Source of the DNA: Opisthorchis felineus
Lineage: Eukaryota > Platyhelminthes > Trematoda > Opisthorchiida > Opisthorchiidae
Assembly: GCA_004794785.1 (NCBI GenBank)
Contig: SJOL01003685.1
Location: 333,737 to 397,736, forward strand
Direction of reading: 5' to 3'
Length of the DNA stretch: 64,000 bases
The position numbers and the translations under genes were made by a program. The notes beneath the pieces were generated by a model. The model searched no databases, was not told where the DNA came from, and saw only the letters and a program-made list of their open reading frames with translations. Shown in pieces: positions 63,530-64,000 of the stretch (position 1 is the first letter of the stretch; every line of letters starts with the position of its first letter).

Positions 63530-64000
63530 GAGACTCCACTGAATCTCTCGTTTACGATATTCCTAAACAGAATGCGCTGCATAAAGGCCGCCACACGTCT
63601 CAGTTGGTATGATATCCGGGCAATCGCAATATATTTTCATAAGGGAAATTACTCATAAAAATATACTGCGATATCTCGAATACCGTACCAACTGAAACAT
63701 AAGGCGTCCTTTGTGCAGCACACTCAGTTGAAGAATATCATAAACGATAGATTCAATTGAGTCTCTCGTGAAAACCAGCTTAATATGCAAATGAGTGTAC
63801 TTGTCGAAATCAGTCCAATCTGGGTTCAAATAGAACATAATGTCGACGGAACCTCGGGGACTACCTTCACCTGATGAGTCCCAAGAAGGGCGAAACCGGT
63901 CGTGGGCTGTCAAAGAGTTTACAGAAACCTTATCGGTTGTTTTATTTATGAAAATATTTATGCCCTGCATCCATTAATGTGCTTTTAATATTATTTTTAA
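63530..64000 (+). mobile_element. Penelope-like-element-type repeat block, runs off the window
   Basis: The arm 63,538-63,640 (TGAATCTCTCGTTTACGATATTCC..) is an inverted repeat of 63,655-63,757, with only about 15 bases between (AAGGGAAATTACTC). After the right arm come the shared stretch TATGCAAATGAGTGTACTTG, a GTCCAATCTGGGTT block and the hammerhead at 63.86-63.92 kb. This is the same order as at 19.42-19.70 kb, at roughly 80% similarity by eye. The antisense frame here (63,653-63,970, minus) is a translation of the repeat and not a gene. The element continues beyond the window end. Confidence 0.65.
63857..63920 (+). ncRNA. hammerhead ribozyme (type I, minimal helix III)
   Basis: All core elements are present: CTGATGA (63,871-63,877), helix II GTCC/GGGC (63,878-63,881 with 63,888-63,891; loop CAAGAA), GAA (63,892-63,894), A63,895-U63,900 and C63,896-G63,899 as a two-pair helix III with a CG loop, and the cleavage triplet GTC ending at 63,901. 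Stem I pairs TTCAC (63,866-63,870) with GTGGG (63,902-63,906), two of the pairs being G-U. After an internal loop (TACC/CT), GAC (63,859-63,861) pairs with GTC (63,909-63,911). Hammerheads with such short helix III occur in PLEs and in schistosome SINE-like repeats, where they work best as dimers. Predicted cleavage is 63,901/63,902. Confidence 0.8.

Overview
This window reads as nuclear DNA of a flatworm, most likely a digenean fluke and perhaps an opisthorchiid (Clonorchis/Opisthorchis-like). The direct signs are AT-rich sequence with almost no long open frames, coding sequence split by GT/AG introns, a tRNA-derived SINE present three times, and hammerhead-ribozyme-bearing repeats of the kind known from Penelope-like elements (PLEs) of flukes. 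The genus suggestion rests on my memory of similar repeats and could not be checked here.

Only two pieces of coding sequence are well supported, both on the + strand. At 15.9-17.1 kb a 977-base exon joins in frame, across a 73-base intron, to a short 3' exon. It encodes the C-terminal ~356 residues of an acidic, Ser/Pro-rich protein that I do not recognise. At 27.17-28.19 kb two exons join in frame into the last 111 residues of a divergent heterotrimeric G-protein alpha subunit, with the NKxD and TCAx guanine-binding motifs at the family's usual spacing. Its upstream exons were not found in the window. Three weaker candidates lie at 51.2 kb, at 57.5-58.1 kb (+), and at 58.2-58.9 kb (-, two phase-matched exons).

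The rest is intronic or intergenic sequence and mobile-element debris. SINE copies lie at 0.26-0.47 kb (+), 40.7-40.9 kb (+) and 58.9-59.1 kb (-). Two PLE-type repeat blocks with internal inverted repeats lie at 19.2-19.7 kb and 63.5-64.0 kb; the second carries a hammerhead with every core residue in place. A separate seven-member family shares an 18-nt hairpin followed in most copies by GAAAC. It occurs at 6.2, 6.7, 30.4, 33.8, 36.6, 39.1 and 47.7 kb, and the first two copies are arranged as a ~640-bp inverted pair. A possible solo LTR (TATA box plus AATAAA) lies at 43.9-44.4 kb. Microsatellites and short tandem duplications are scattered throughout, and an 875-bp assembly gap of N lies at 30,515-31,389.

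Because the window is mainly intron or spacer, its genes show no operon-like cooperation. The most notable content is the density of hammerhead-core-like RNA motifs in two repeat families, and the divergent G-alpha C-terminus.
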